Positions 1 to 10,578 of a stretch of DNA of 64,000 nt are shown here, piece by piece; position 1 is the stretch's first letter; every line of letters begins with the position of its first letter. The stretch comes from Chaetomium olivaceum (Eukaryota > Ascomycota > Sordariomycetes > Sordariales > Chaetomiaceae): contig JAYWVB010000048.1 in NCBI GenBank assembly GCA_039881045.1, positions 186,001 through 250,000 of the forward strand. The letters are read 5' to 3'. The notes beneath the pieces were generated by a model. It searched no databases. It was not told where the DNA came from and saw only the letters and a list, made by a program, of their open reading frames with translations. The position numbers and the translations under genes are program-made.

Positions 1-323
1 TCAGTGCCAGTATAGGAAGGTTAGGGTTAATTCGCAATTCGCCGGTCAGAGTGCCATGAAGTCGATTGCAACTCTCTTACCTTCCCATGATCATCATCCA
101 TACGCCGAAAAGAAATATAACGCTGTAGTCAAATCATCGCTCATGTTGTCTTGAGACCTGTCTAGTACTCGGATAAAAAAGAAAACATTGTTCTCTGCCC
201 AGATCTATTATTCTTCCAAAGTTCCACTTCCATCAGTGTATCTCTGTTCGGTAACCTTCGGTTCACTCTCCCGGCCCCCGGCCTGATAACCCGGTCGGAG
301 GGACTCGTTGCATGCTCTTTTTA
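1..323. other. 3' flank, no gene seen
   Basis: No supported coding region is seen. A short GGTTAGGGTTAA string near position 22 resembles two telomeric hexamers, but it is too short to mean anything alone. Confidence 0.4.
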
Positions 324-1760
324 TTAAGCCTGGCCAAACTCCTCTTTGACCTCCGCCTCAGGATCACAGCAGGGATCGCGTCCTACACCCAAGTTAGCAC
401 TTAAGTCCACTAAAGACAAGACAATAAAGAGAACAAGGAACTCATTACCATACACACAAACAACCCCGACCTCCCCAAACTCCCTCATCAGCGCCATGCG
501 CGCCGCCTCCGCCTGGCAGCGATAGCTTCCGAACCGAAACTCGAGCAGCGCGCGACCTCCATCGGGACTAAACCCGTGGTGCAGCACCGCGTCGATCTGG
601 TAGGTCATTTTGGTGTCGAGGTAGGCGCGCAGGAAGGCCTCGTCGGCCATGGCGCGCGGCCCGCTCACCAGCAGCACACGCGACCGCGAACCGCCCTTGT
701 CGAGCTCGCCTGACCGCACCCGGTTCCAGAATACGCGGGCGCGGAGGTGCGGGTGCTGCGGGGTGGCGAAGCCGTGGGTGGAGTGGGCGGTGTAGAAGCG
801 TTCTGGTCAAGGGCGGGTGGGTTAGTATTTGTGCGTTAGAGAGGGGGGTGGGCTCGGATGGAGGTTGGTGCACATACCGGCTGCCTCTCGCTCAAAGAAC
901 ACCACCTTCGCGGCGCTGTACATCTGCCTGCGCGCCGGGTTCGGCGGGTTGATGTGGGTGGCGTACACCCGGCCGGTGTTGCGAATGCCCGACAGCAGGT
1001 CGTGGGTCGTCAGGTCGGCTGCGAGGCCGACGAGGAAGAGGCTGCAATTTTCCTCGGCGGGTATAGCAGCCGATTGGTTGCGGGCGATGGCTGGGTTCCC
1101 GCGGTAGTTGGGCGAAAATCCCCGGAGAAGGAGGCCATGGATCTCCTGCTCAGTCGACGCTATGTTCCTCACATGACAGTTCATCGGATGATAGAAACTC
1201 ATGTTGTCCGTCGTCGCGTCGGTTGGCGTCGAAACGGCAGTGTCGGGATAGGTTGGCTCCCGGTTAACTTGTAACACTGCCGGGGTTCTGGCAAAGGCTG
1301 GCGACGGCATTGACTGGCTATGGAATGTTGCGTTGGAAGGGGTGACCATAATGGGTGCCCTGGCGCTAACTGCAAAGGGGCGAGTCGATGATGAGACGGC
1401 CGAAGTTCGCGGGAGGTTTGGTCGCCAAGGGTTCCGAGTGAGTATAGTATCAATGGTCGGAGCTCTCCAAGTGTGGTTGGTCCGCTGTTGGTGTGCTGGA
1501 CCTCGTTGTACTTCCTCTGCCGCGACGGAAACAAAGCGGGCGCCGCCTTGGTGGGCGGGTTTGTCGAGACTACCGGACTCTTCGCGATCTCGGAGCTCGG
1601 GAACTTCGAGCTCGTTGGATCGGCTGTCATTACGCGCCATGCGACCGAAAACTGGGGTGCTGTCGTTTGGTGTGGTCCACGCGGGAGATGAGAGTTCCAG
1701 GTTATGCGATGGAAATCTGCGGCGAAGCAGATCGGAAAAGGGAGAGACTGAAGAAGACAT
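324..1760 (-). CDS. RRM-like RNA-binding protein, three exons
   Basis: Exons read 1760-878, 802-449 and 382-324. Intron 803-877 has GTATGT, a TACTAAC branch site and an AG end; intron 383-448 has GTAATG, GCTAAC and an AG end. Both joins keep the frame. The N-terminal ~200 residues are Ser/Thr/Pro-rich and look disordered. They are followed by an RRM-type stretch (SLFLVGLAADLT as the RNP2-like strand, then AAKVVFFEREAA as the RNP1-like strand) that crosses intron 1. A second alpha/beta segment follows (RVLLVSGPRAM, then ALLEFRFGSYRCQAEAARMA), possibly a second degenerate RRM. A role in RNA binding is inferred from the fold only. Another ATG lies at 1853 in the same frame, but the 1760 ATG has an A at -3 and was preferred. 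An AATAAA overlaps the stop codon. Confidence 0.7.
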
Positions 1761-4375
1761 CTTGAAAGTCAAACTTGTAGCGTGGGAAAGTTCCCTCGAA
1801 TTTGAGCCAAGAGAGGAACCAAAATGGTTGTGATCGGGAAGTTGTGTGGTCATGGGGAAGCCGCGTGTTGGAATGGGTGGTTTGTTGGCAATTGCTTTAT
1901 AGTGTTTGTCGACGGCACCTGGAGCACTTGGAACACATGGCCACCGGCTGGCAACAGTTGGTCATCGCCGTTGTTGCGTTCTCATCCCAGGTTTGAACTG
2001 ATGACGGCTAGGGCGGCGGTGACTGTGTTGTCGTGGAGTTGGAACAGTTGCTGTGGTGAATAACTGGGCTCTTGTTCCACCAGCGACGGCTCTGTTCTCA
2101 CCTGCCAGCTGTGACGGCAACGCACCAGACTTGAGACGGAATATGCTATTAGCAGGGTGTTGTTCTTCCCTCTTTACGTGCAAAGGGCGGCTACGACTTA
2201 GATCTTGCAAAGGTGCCTACGCGGAGCCTAAAGGGGTCGTACTCGGCTTCCGTGTGGGATTTCTGCCGTCTTCCCTCGGAAAAGTTGAGAGTGGAACGTA
2301 TCGGCTTGGGAGTAGAGAGTCTCGGGATTCGATCTAGCGAGGGCGGCCATTGTAAGAGAGCTTGGGCATCGGTATGGGTGAAGTAGAGGAAGGCATCAGC
2401 AAGAACTAAGTACACGCTATGCGGCGTAATTGTTTCCTAGACAGCAAGAATATATTGGGGCTCTAAGTATATCTTGAGAATTCAGGCTGTTTCTAAAGTA
2501 AGAGTTCAGGTCGTTGTTACCCGTCTTTCCTCGCTCTCTTCTATGTGTTTGCTTTCTCGCACACCATCGAAGGTTAGGTAGTCATACAGTTGCTCAAACA
2601 TTACGGGAGCAAAAGGGCAAAATAGTCACACAAGCGCCTCTTTGGGTCCCATTCTCATGATAAATCCGAGAAGAGATTTGGAAGTCTTTGAAGTCAAACT
2701 GTTGTGAGGAATAGCGTTTGTGACTTTCCTTTGGCCTTCGAAGTCTCAATTTTGGCACTAATACAGGCGTAACTTAAGGGGGGAAATAGAAAGCAGAGTG
2801 CTTAACCGGGATGCTTCAATACTATTGATCTTCCCAGGCAAAGCCAGAGCTCCAACCCCAAGTGAATCAAATTTGAATGGCCCGAACTTTGCCCGGCTGC
2901 CAGTGTTGAGGCTCACCGTGACGGCTGCGGAATGGCGTTTAGTCACGGGTGCTTTGCTCGCACCCCAAGTAAAATCCAAAGAGGTTGGAATCATTGAGAA
3001 GGCTCAAGTCGCCACAGATAATTCGGTGATACTTACATGCATGCACCGCATGGGGGGAAAAGGCCGGACTCCAAGTATACAAGCTCGAGTTGTAAAAATG
3101 AAACAAAGGTTATCCGGAAGTCTAGAGAAACTCTTTTTACTCTATTTACATTTCTTTTACTCTGCTTCCATTCTTCTCCTCTTCTTCCTCGATATCTTCT
3201 TCTTTTGTTGTTTTTCTAATATATTTTCCACAGACTTGGTTGGTTTTGGAGTTTTTGGCTCTGTTTGCCTAGAGGGAGAAGGCAAAGAAGAGTGAATGTG
3301 GGGGGTCAAGATGTGACTAGTAATTGTTTAAGTGCATAAGGCTCAGGGGAAGAACGATCAAATCGTACCGGAAAGTGCTGGGAGACATGAAATGGTGAGA
3401 TCGCTCGGTGGTCCGATGGGACTTCGATAAAAAGTCCGGAAAACGGCCGAAGAACATACCTTGGGTAGTACCTAGGTACACATCTAGCAGCGAAGGTACC
3501 CGGGTTGCCAACCCATTAGCGTCCCAAAAGAAAACCGTTACTTGGGTACCTAGATTCGGTGTGGGGAGTCGAGACATCCCGGAGCAGGACTGCCTTACCA
3601 TGACAACCTACCTACCTAACTGACTTGCTATAGAGGTCGGAGTTCAGAAGCTGGCAAGGACTTCCATCTTGTACAGAAAACCAACTGAACTTGCACTACC
3701 CTCCTGCCTGTGCCTAAGCAGTAACTTACCTCAAATAAATTTGAAACCCAGCAACCTTTTTCCCTCAGTAAGTTAGTGGTTGTATCCTGATCAGGCTACC
3801 CACCTTACATTCCTCTGTCAATCACATCCCAATCCTTTCTCCTCTTCCGTCTCTCTCCCTAAATACCGCCCTCGGCATGGTAGACATCCCCTCCCTTATT
3901 ATTCCATCACATTCTATTTTAGGCCCAACCATGGATGTACATTATCTCCCCGGTCACCCTCGTTGCCAAGCAAATCCCGGATTCATCAACCCGGCTTCCC
4001 AGGAGCGACACCTCTTGGTATCATCGCCGGCCAACCAAACATGTCCCCTTTGTCGGTGTTCCTCGCTCGTCATGGACCGATTCAGGTTTCTGTTCCCTTA
4101 TTTGGCCATGGAACTGCCGAGTAATTAACGCGGATGGTTTGATTCGTTGAATCCTCGGAACCATGATTCCGTCGCCAAGGTAATATCGAAGTAGTTTTCC
4201 CCACAAAGCTAAAAGAGCGGGACGTAGTCGATGTGATCCGTCGCAAGTGAAGGGTTCCCCTTACAGCCGGGCCGGCATGCATGCTTTCTCCTAGGCCTGA
4301 ATGCGGGCTCTAATCAAGCTGACCTCCCCTCCCCCAGAAGTCCTCCCCCCCACGGTTCCAAAGTTCCGAGGTCGA
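1761..4375. other. Long intergenic region
   Basis: No open frame here shows a recognisable family, intron-consistent structure or sustained coding bias. A TTC/TCT-rich pyrimidine tract lies near 3130-3215, and several GGTACC-type motifs near 3465-3550. The ~165-codon frame at 2798-3295 ends in low-complexity Leu/Phe/Ser and is judged non-coding. The 3' half serves as the upstream region of the AA9 gene. Confidence 0.5.
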
Positions 4376-4382
4376 TATAAAA
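4376..4382 (+). promoter_or_regulatory. TATA box of the AA9 gene
   Basis: TATAAAA lies 93 bp before the ATG at 4475 in a C-rich leader, a normal position for a strongly inducible fungal secreted-enzyme gene. Its use is inferred from sequence and position. Confidence 0.5.
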
Positions 4383-4474
4383 CGGCCACTACCGTGCCGT
4401 CCTGTCAACCGAACCCAGCTTCCTCATCCACTTCTCCACCCCATTCCACCACATCCAACTCCCACCCATCCAAG

Positions 4475-5473
4475 ATGAAGTCCATCATCCACCTCGCCGC
4501 CGCCGCGGCCTTCGCCTTCAACAGCGTGTCGGGCCACTACATCTTCCAACAATTTTCCGCCGGCGGCACCAAGTACCCGGCCTGGAAGTACGTGAGGCGC
4601 AACTCCAACCCGGCTTGGCTGCAGAACGGCCCCGTGACGGACCTGTGTCGTCGACCGACCTCCGCTGCAACGTCGGCGGCCAAGTCAGCAACGGCACCGA
4701 GACGATCACCATGAAAGCCGGTGACCAGTTCACCTTCACCCTTGATACGGCAGGTCAGTAAACTGTGAGACCAGAGACTCTCAGTGCACACTAACAATCA
4801 TCTAGTCTATCACGCTGGCCCGGTCTCACTATATATGTCCAAGGCGCCCGGCGCGGCCGCTGACTATGACGGGAGCGGACCGTGGTTTAAGATCTATGAT
4901 TGGGGCCCGTCCGGCTCGAGTTGGCCGATGAGGGGTGAGTCTCACACGTCGGGTGTCGTAGAGTGTGGTATTAGTTGCTAATATGATGTTGGTTTAGACT
5001 CGTACACGCAAAGCATTCCTAGCTGCATTCCTGACGGCGAATATCTCCTGCGCATCCAGCAGATTGGGCTTCACAACCCCGGCGCTGCGCCGCAGGTAAG
5101 ACCGGTTTCTCACTTAGTTGTTGACATTAATCATCCAGGACAAAGACATTAACCATTGCGTAGTTTTACATTAGCTGTGCTCAAGTCAAGGTGACCAACG
5201 GTGGCAGCAAGACACCATCCCCAACTGCCCTGATTCCCGGGGCCATCAAGAGCAGCGATCCGGGGTTGAATGTCAACGTAAGTCTACTTTTAAGTCGTGA
5301 CAACGGCGAGAGTGGGTTGTGCTTCGTCCATATTTTGTTTGCTAACCCGATTTCCAGATTTATAACGGCGCGATCAACAGTTATCTCGTCCCTGGACCGG
5401 CCGTGGTGAGTTTCTTTATGCACCTGACATTAGGACTGGCGGATTGCTAATTCTGTGATAGTTTTCTTGCTAG
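4475..5473 (+). pseudogene. AA9 lytic polysaccharide monooxygenase with a frame break
   Basis: AA9 (former GH61) enzymes are secreted copper oxygenases that cleave cellulose and related glucans. Six exons can be drawn: 4475-4753, 4806-4934, 4998-5095, 5164-5277, 5358-5405, 5462-5473. A signal peptide ends ...NSVSG before HYIFQQF, giving the N-terminal copper histidine. The second copper histidine lies in VYHAGP at the start of exon 2. The axial region is LRIQQIGLHNPG followed by QFYISCAQ, which supplies the family's conserved His, Gln and Tyr. The protein ends ...FSC with no CBM1 or linker, so it is a single-domain form. In exon 1 the frame breaks near 4644 at CCTGTGTCGTCG: the upstream frame gives VTDLCRR, while TDLRCNVGGQ resumes in another frame (net -1 or +2 nt). 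Without correction the product stops before the second histidine. It may be a real pseudogene or a sequencing error. Confidence 0.88.
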
Positions 5474-6245
5474 TTGCGGTATTTGGGCGTGTCGGATGGC
5501 GTAGATAGGTAGTACTTCGGCTACCTATTTACTGTGGAACCTAGTTTCTATTTCTATGTGGTACCTTTACACGCTGTGTGAACCATAATTACCTTAGATA
5601 GTACGCAAGGAGAGAACACTTATCAAACTGATCTCTAGGCCGCAGATACTGAAACGGTTTCAAATCTCCTATGTTGCTCCAAATGGGGTATACCGAATCC
5701 AGTGGTTCGACCATACGGCAGCATCTTATGGGTGTCACTGGTCGCAACAGGCCCTTACCCGTCCACACCGGATACTGAAAAACGTACAACAGCTTACCCT
5801 TTGAGCGAATATATCCCCGCTTGTTCAATTCAAACTGGTTAAGGCCCTTGAGCTGTTATAGGACGGTTGATCTCTAGCTTAGGGCCTATAAGCAGCTTAA
5901 ATCGCGGGCGACTCCTTCCCTCAAGCGGGAAGCTCACCGCTCCTACCCTTTTGAGCCCTCATTCTACGGCTTAGGGAAGGAACAGCTTTACTAAATGAGC
6001 CGCTCCTTAATTGTAAGCCAGAAGAGAACGGCCCAGAGCCGTGAGCGAATATATCCCGGCTCGTGGACCTCCGGTATGCGCGGCTAAGCCTGCTGCGTTG
6101 TGCCGTGACACCGACTGGAATCAACAAATACTGAATGTGAGTGTGAGACGGTAGGAATGTAATGGAAAATGTAGTAGTTAATTAGGTACTCAGTTATTAC
6201 AATGACGTTGAGAATACTAGACGGATTTTAGTAAGCACAAATTGT
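5474..6245. other. Intergenic, probably decayed repeat
   Basis: No gene was recognised. The string GCGAATATATCCC occurs near 5808 and again near 6045, and AGGCCTATAAGC-like and GATCTCTAG motifs recur. This suggests an old repeat without a recognisable protein. Confidence 0.35.
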
Positions 6246-7328
6246 TATATATGATATACGTCGAATAGTAGTAGGGGCATACAAGTCAGCTCCTATTCGG
6301 TGCTTAGAAACAGAGGCCTGGGTGCCACCGCTAGACTTATATCTCAACAAGCGGCTGGCCGACTTCGAGGGCCGGCTACAGAAGCAGGCCCTACAATCAG
6401 GGGCTGGGCCGGAGGCCGAGAGAATAACCACGGGGCATCTAATCACTGAGGCCTGCAATAAGGTCTACCGAAGGTTCAACAAGAGGAGGAAAACCCGAGG
6501 CCGGAGGCCCCGTCAGGGCCCGCAGAGCCCCACGCCCACTGAACTAGCCGCTAGTGTAGTGGCCCAGTGGGTTAACTACAAATGGAAGATCGGGGGGAAG
6601 GATAGGGGGTCGAATACCAAGGAGGTGGTCGAACTGGCCTGGCAGGCCCGGTGGGAACAACAGAGAGCTAGTCAACAAAGTACTACTCGACAGAGGGTAT
6701 TAAACAGGAGGATAGCCGACGAAGACCCCCCAGCCCTCTTATTTACCGACAAAGCTCTGATGAGACACGAAGGTCTTACAAAGGCGCAGAGCTCCCTCCT
6801 TTCCCAGGCCCGTATCGGGGATATAGGCCTCCGGGACTACCTGTTCAGGGTGAAAGTCCCGGAGGTCCGTACCCCCTATTGCGAGTGCGGGAGAGGCAGG
6901 GAGACAGTGGAGCACTTGGTGGTTTGGTGCCCCGACCCGCCGTTACAAAGGCCGTGGGACGGCAGAGAGATTCGGTCACATCGGGACCTACAAACCGTAT
7001 TACGGGGAGTAGGTGCCCGGAGCAGAAGATTTGTTAGGAAGGTCCTTGGCTGGCTGATGGACTCTGGCCGGCTACTGGAGTATAGCCTAGCCAGAAGGCT
7101 GGAGCTAGAAACAGTGGATGGGGAGGGCTAGAGGGCACGGAGGCCGGCAAAGGGCCTCCTTTCTTTTGCAGTATGACGGATCATAGTTGTTGTCTCAAAG
7201 TGGTAGACAGAGGTTTTTATCCGGCCTATACGGTACGGTTCCCTTTGTAAATAGCAGTAGAAGGACCGGCGCGCCCCAGGGCATATCGGTGTAGGAAATA
7301 ATAATAATAATAATATATATGATATACG
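6246..7328 (+). mobile_element. 5'-truncated Tad-like LINE, copy 1
   Basis: A non-LTR retrotransposon 3' fragment is bounded by a 15-bp target-site duplication, TATATATGATATACG, at 6246-6260 and 7314-7328. The body runs 6261-7313 and ends in a (TAA)n tail, as in target-primed insertion. Homology to copy 2 (62248-63828, opposite strand) begins abruptly at 6261. The encoded 269-residue tail is identical to that copy. In the ~150-nt stretch compared just after the stop, two single-base gaps were the only differences besides tail length. No C-to-T pattern typical of RIP was seen. The element is therefore a recent, dead-on-arrival insertion. Confidence 0.93.
6322..7131 (+). pseudogene. LINE ORF2 C-terminal fragment
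   Basis: This is the last 269 residues of a LINE reverse-transcriptase polyprotein, downstream of the polymerase domain. It holds the C-terminal CCHC-like finger of this LINE group, seen as YCECGRGRETVEHLVVWCP (C-x-C-x8-H-x4-C), and the ending GWLMDSGRLLEYSLARRLELE. There is no start region, no catalytic FADD motif and no promoter, so it should not give a functional enzyme. Its frame is undamaged, which supports recent insertion. Confidence 0.85.
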
Positions 7329-7520
7329 GTTACTTCTATTTCCCTATACGATTCATAGCCAGCTTTCCCTTAAGTAGTTATTAGCTAGGTTTATATAACT
7401 ACTAGTATGTGCCTCCGCGTGGAAATGCCGCCGTTTTGGGCAGGCAAACGCCGCCCAATGCGACGGTAAATCCACAGCCCCACACTGTGCATCCTGAGGC
7501 ACAGAGGTTTACACCGCTTT
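7329..7520. other. Spacer between LINE copy 1 and the inverted-repeat segment
   Basis: Short spacer without a recognised gene. Confidence 0.4.
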
Positions 7521-7553
7521 TACGGAAGCCGATAGGTACAACTCGGACAAAGT
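7521..7553 (+). repeat. Left 33-bp terminal inverted repeat
   Basis: Exact reverse complement of 10366-10398. Confidence 0.9.
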
Positions 7554-7834
7554 CGAATTTGCCCGTGCGTTTTCATCAGCCCACACCCACATAAATTTAA
7601 TAGCGCAGGTTGCACGCCTTGTTAAGTCGATAGTCTTTGTCAGCGTGCATTTAGCCAGCCATTCGCAATAAGAAGGTCGAACTCTTCCTCCCCACAATAT
7701 CAATATTTTGCACCGCCACAACTTTCCTTCTGCCTTACCAACCTCAACAGGTAAGTTATCCCTAACCTTCAAAACCACCTCAATCAACAATCCCGAACGA
7801 CCTCCGTACTTCGGTACCGCTCGCTACCAATGCG

Positions 7835-8649
7835 ATGGACAGCCACGTTAGCGCCGTCCCCGTGGGCGTCAAGCCCTCGACTCCGGCCAAGATCGACAAC
7901 GTTCCCGAATCCCGATAATGCCCCCATTGCGACAACTGACGTTGGTACAGACCTTCCCATCGTCACCGGTTCGCCTCTTGTCGATCCTGCCATCATTTGC
8001 AACCCCAGAAACGCTAGTCGTCGTCGCCCTCGCTCGTTCTCGGCCGAGTTCGCAGCTCTCAAGGCCAAATACTCGAGCCCGAGTGATCAAGCTCAAGAGC
8101 CGTCGTAACGGCGCGCAGGTCGTTTTCAACGCTCTCAAATTCGAGCGTCATCAGCAGCGTACTGGTATGTAACTTGCGTTTTCCCTTTCCTTTTACAATG
8201 CTCATTACTAACATATTGTAGCCATTGCAGCCCACGTCAAGCTGCCGCAGTTGAATACGGATCCATGCACTAGCTGTGCTAGTTCTACTAGTACGGGCCC
8301 GTTCTCGACCTGCGTCCAGACTAGCGAGTTCATTGGTGGCTGTACGAACTGTCAGTACCATTCAAAGTCTAACTGCAGCCTTCGTACCGATGCCCGGCCT
8401 GTGGATAACACCCCTGTCCGTACTGCACCTCCTCGCGGCGCTAACAAGCGTCGTAACAACGCTCCTATGAAGGCTCGCCCTGCACCTGCCTATCGTAAAC
8501 AGGATGCTACTAAAGACGACGATGAGGACGAGAACCGTACTTGCATCGTTCCTTTCAAGTACTTGCCCACTGCGGAGATCGAGCAGCTTGTTAAAGAGGC
8601 GAATATGGAGCTTGCGCTTCGTCATCTCGCTGCTTCGGAGGGCCGTTAG
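7835..8649 (+). CDS. Cys-rich DUF3716-like protein, frame-damaged
   Basis: Exon 2 (8222-8649) follows a clean intron (8165-8221: GTATGT, TTACTAAC, TTGTAG). It encodes a cysteine cluster CTSC, then GPFSTCV, then GGCTNCQY and NCS. This resembles the small fungal cysteine module annotated as DUF3716, whose function is unknown. An acidic patch (DDDEDE) and a basic Arg/Lys stretch (GANKRRNNAPMKARP) follow, then a short helical tail. Exon 1 from the ATG at 7835 needs two frame changes. One is at TCCCGATAATG near 7907-7913, explained by two missing C. The other lies near 8085-8110. Either the gene is decayed or the sequence undercalls C runs. Zinc or nucleic-acid binding is plausible from the Cys and Arg content but not shown. 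Confidence 0.5.
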
Positions 8650-8869
8650 ATTGCAGTTACGATGACGGCATGACGACGGTGTGCATTGCATTGGGAAAGG
8701 GTTGGCAGGCTCGGAACAGTTGGCGTTACGGGGATATACCCTTTATATTATCGTAAGTCTTCACGAAACGACTTCGTAACTAATAGCAGTAATTAGTTCG
8801 TTTTGCTCTATAATAGACTGCATTGCCTTTGTACTCTCGAGGAACTTGATTGCAACGTAACTATGCTAA
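8650..8869. other. 3' flank inside the inverted-repeat segment
   Basis: No gene seen; AT-richer than the flanking exons. Confidence 0.4.
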
Positions 8870-8980
8870 ATCATTATTATTCGTACACCGCTATGCCCTC
8901 GGGCTCGCCGGTCCAACTATCTAGCTAGTTGTACAGGAAAACCATACTGGTTTCCCGGTCGGACTAAAAGCTTGTACCGA
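8870..8980 (-). mobile_element. Small LINE 3'-end relic
   Basis: TCATTATTATTCGTACACCG followed by CTATGCCCTCGGGC and GTACAGGAAAACC matches the 3' untranslated end of the LINE at 28749-29220 in the same orientation, with tail-like ATTATTAT at its low-coordinate side. Only ~100 nt remain and no target duplication could be identified. It lies between the 3' ends of two convergent genes. Confidence 0.6.
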
Positions 8981-9032
8981 TGTTACCTTGGACCGTCACT
9001 TCAGAGTTTGTCGTACTACGGTTGATGGGAAC

Positions 9033-10090
9033 CTACCCAGTTCTCTGCATTCCGACATCCTGACCGTCCGCCTCCACGGTGACTGCGGCCCTTGGGGTCG
9101 TAACCCCCGGCTCCCGCTTGACACCCGGCTCCCGCTTGACACCCGGCTCCCGCTTGACACCCAGCTCCCGCTTGACACCACCGCCATCTTGCATTACAGC
9201 CTCTGTCTTCGGCCTGACAACCTTCTTCTCTTGCTTGACAGCGGCCTTTGTAGGGTTGTCTTGGTCTGTGTCTTCGTCGTCCTTAGATGGTACTGCCCTG
9301 CCACGACGCCGGGTTGAGATGTCGTCTCCGCCTTGGTATGCGCGGAAAAAGACCAGGGAAAACGCATCCTTGTCCTTCGCTGTGCGTGGAAAAACGAAAT
9401 CGACGATTTGTTGTGTTGTGTACGGCCCGGACGGGAGGTTTGCAAGCTGTGTAACAAATGGTGACGTGCCGCTTGCGTTGATCGAGTGTACAAGTGTCCA
9501 TTCCTTCGCTAGGAGATCGGGTGCCTGGTACAGCGGTGAAGAACGTCCTTCGTAAATGCCGAAAGAGTGTCAAAAGCTTGGTCTGTTGCAATAGGTACTG
9601 GCTGGAAACGGTTCAACGCCGTGATCGTTGTATAGCGTCGAAGCTCTAGATCGTCTGCGATGATTGACGTGTACTGGCCGATGTACAGGTTTACCGAGAG
9701 TGAAACGGTCAATGAAGGCATTTCCTCGGCTACTCGTTTCGTTTTCTTGATGTTACAGAGAGTTCGAAGTCCGACTTCAGTCGCCTCCATAAAAGAGATC
9801 GGCGACTTTCCTCGTCCTGGAGAACGGGCACCTGGGGTTGTCATGCCTGATCGTTGTACACCTGCGAATGGCCTTTTACTACGCCGTTCTGGCGACGTAG
9901 TTAAGTCAATGACTTGGTGTAGCTGTGGTAGGGCAGGTGGATGGCGAATAGTCGCAGCAAGACGAAGCTCGTAGTCACATAACGGGCAAGCTTTCCGATG
10001 GGGGTGCTGTGCCTTGTACTTGGTGTGGTTGACAGCGCAGTTTAGCGTATCTCCTGCAGCAGAAGCAGGTAATGGAACGGGGTGATCCAT
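9033..10090 (-). CDS. Unknown protein with SUMO-interaction-like motif and VKRE repeats
   Basis: The ATG at 10090 opens a frame with a Cys/His cluster (CAVNHTKYKAQHPHRKACPLC) that could bind zinc. A hydrophobic-acidic VIDLTTSPE follows, which matches classical SUMO-interacting motifs. A folded-looking middle (LTVSLSVNLYIGQYTSIIADD) comes next. Near 9529-9533 the frame must shift by one missing base (CGCTG/TACCAG). The new frame then runs open (LAKEWTLVHSINASG) to a TAG at 9033-9035. Its C-terminal part has a basic, acidic linker and four tandem hexapeptides GVKRE(P/L), each a psi-K-x-E SUMO-attachment consensus. No family was recognised. The break sits at a TG-TAC junction where one more G would restore the frame, so it may be a sequence error. 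Confidence 0.5.
9107..9178 (-). repeat. Four 18-bp tandem repeats in a coding region
   Basis: The 18-bp unit GGCTCCCGCTTGACACCC recurs four times, with one substitution in the unit near 9163 (AGCTCC). On the minus strand it encodes GVKREP/GVKREL. Near-identity at DNA level suggests recent slippage expansion. Confidence 0.85.
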
Positions 10091-10365
10091 GTTGTACGAC
10101 GATGCGATGTCGATGCGACGGTCGTACTCTCTTTGTCGGGCGATTACTTGTTTCGTTACATTCAGAGTACGGGATGGTTTTTTTTCTGGGCTGTGGGATC
10201 AATGCGCTGCGAAATCAATGCGGTTGTGGCTGGGATAAGTGGCTGGGCGAATACGTGGGCTGTTATTAAGGTAGGTGGGTTTATTGCATGTAAGTTTATT
10301 CAGTTATAGTAGTTGAGTCGCTTATGGTCGGTGTGGGCCTATATAGTCAGAATTCGAGAATTCGA

Positions 10366-10398
10366 ACTTTGTCCGAGTTGTACCTATCGGCTTCCGTA
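10366..10398 (-). repeat. Right 33-bp terminal inverted repeat
   Basis: Exact reverse complement of 7521-7553. Confidence 0.9.
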
Positions 10399-10578
10399 CT
10401 AGCGTACTAGCCCTGAAGTCTCTCCATCCCTGACTACCCTGCCCCCGGCGCGCGGGCGCGCGTCGCGGGCCGGGCTGGTAACGGTAAGAAACACCAAGGC
10501 CAAGCCAACCGCACCGGCCATCGTCAACGTCATTCTATCACTAACCACGACACATTGTCGAGATACATCAGGATCAGG
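10399..10578. other. GC-rich leader before the Crypton
   Basis: A CG-only stretch near 10441-10475 (CCCCCGGCGCGCGGGCGCGC) stands out from its neighbours. No gene seen. Confidence 0.4.

Larger units (their letters stand above)
7521..10398. mobile_element. 2.9-kb segment with terminal inverted repeats and two convergent genes
   Basis: Left arm 7521-7553 and right arm 10366-10398 are perfect 33-bp inverted repeats beginning TACGGAAGCCGATAGG; weaker symmetry continues inward to GCCCACACC-like strings. Both outer ends are TA, which would fit a TA target duplication, although TA may simply be part of the repeat. Inside are a Cys-rich plus-strand gene, a LINE scrap, and a minus-strand gene with SUMO-type motifs. 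No transposase signature was found, so mobility is inference. It could be a non-autonomous element or a former transposon that captured genes. Confidence 0.5.

Noticed and set aside
2798..3295. 165-codon plus-strand frame
   Set aside because: Ends in a pyrimidine-tract-encoded Leu/Phe run; no homology signature.
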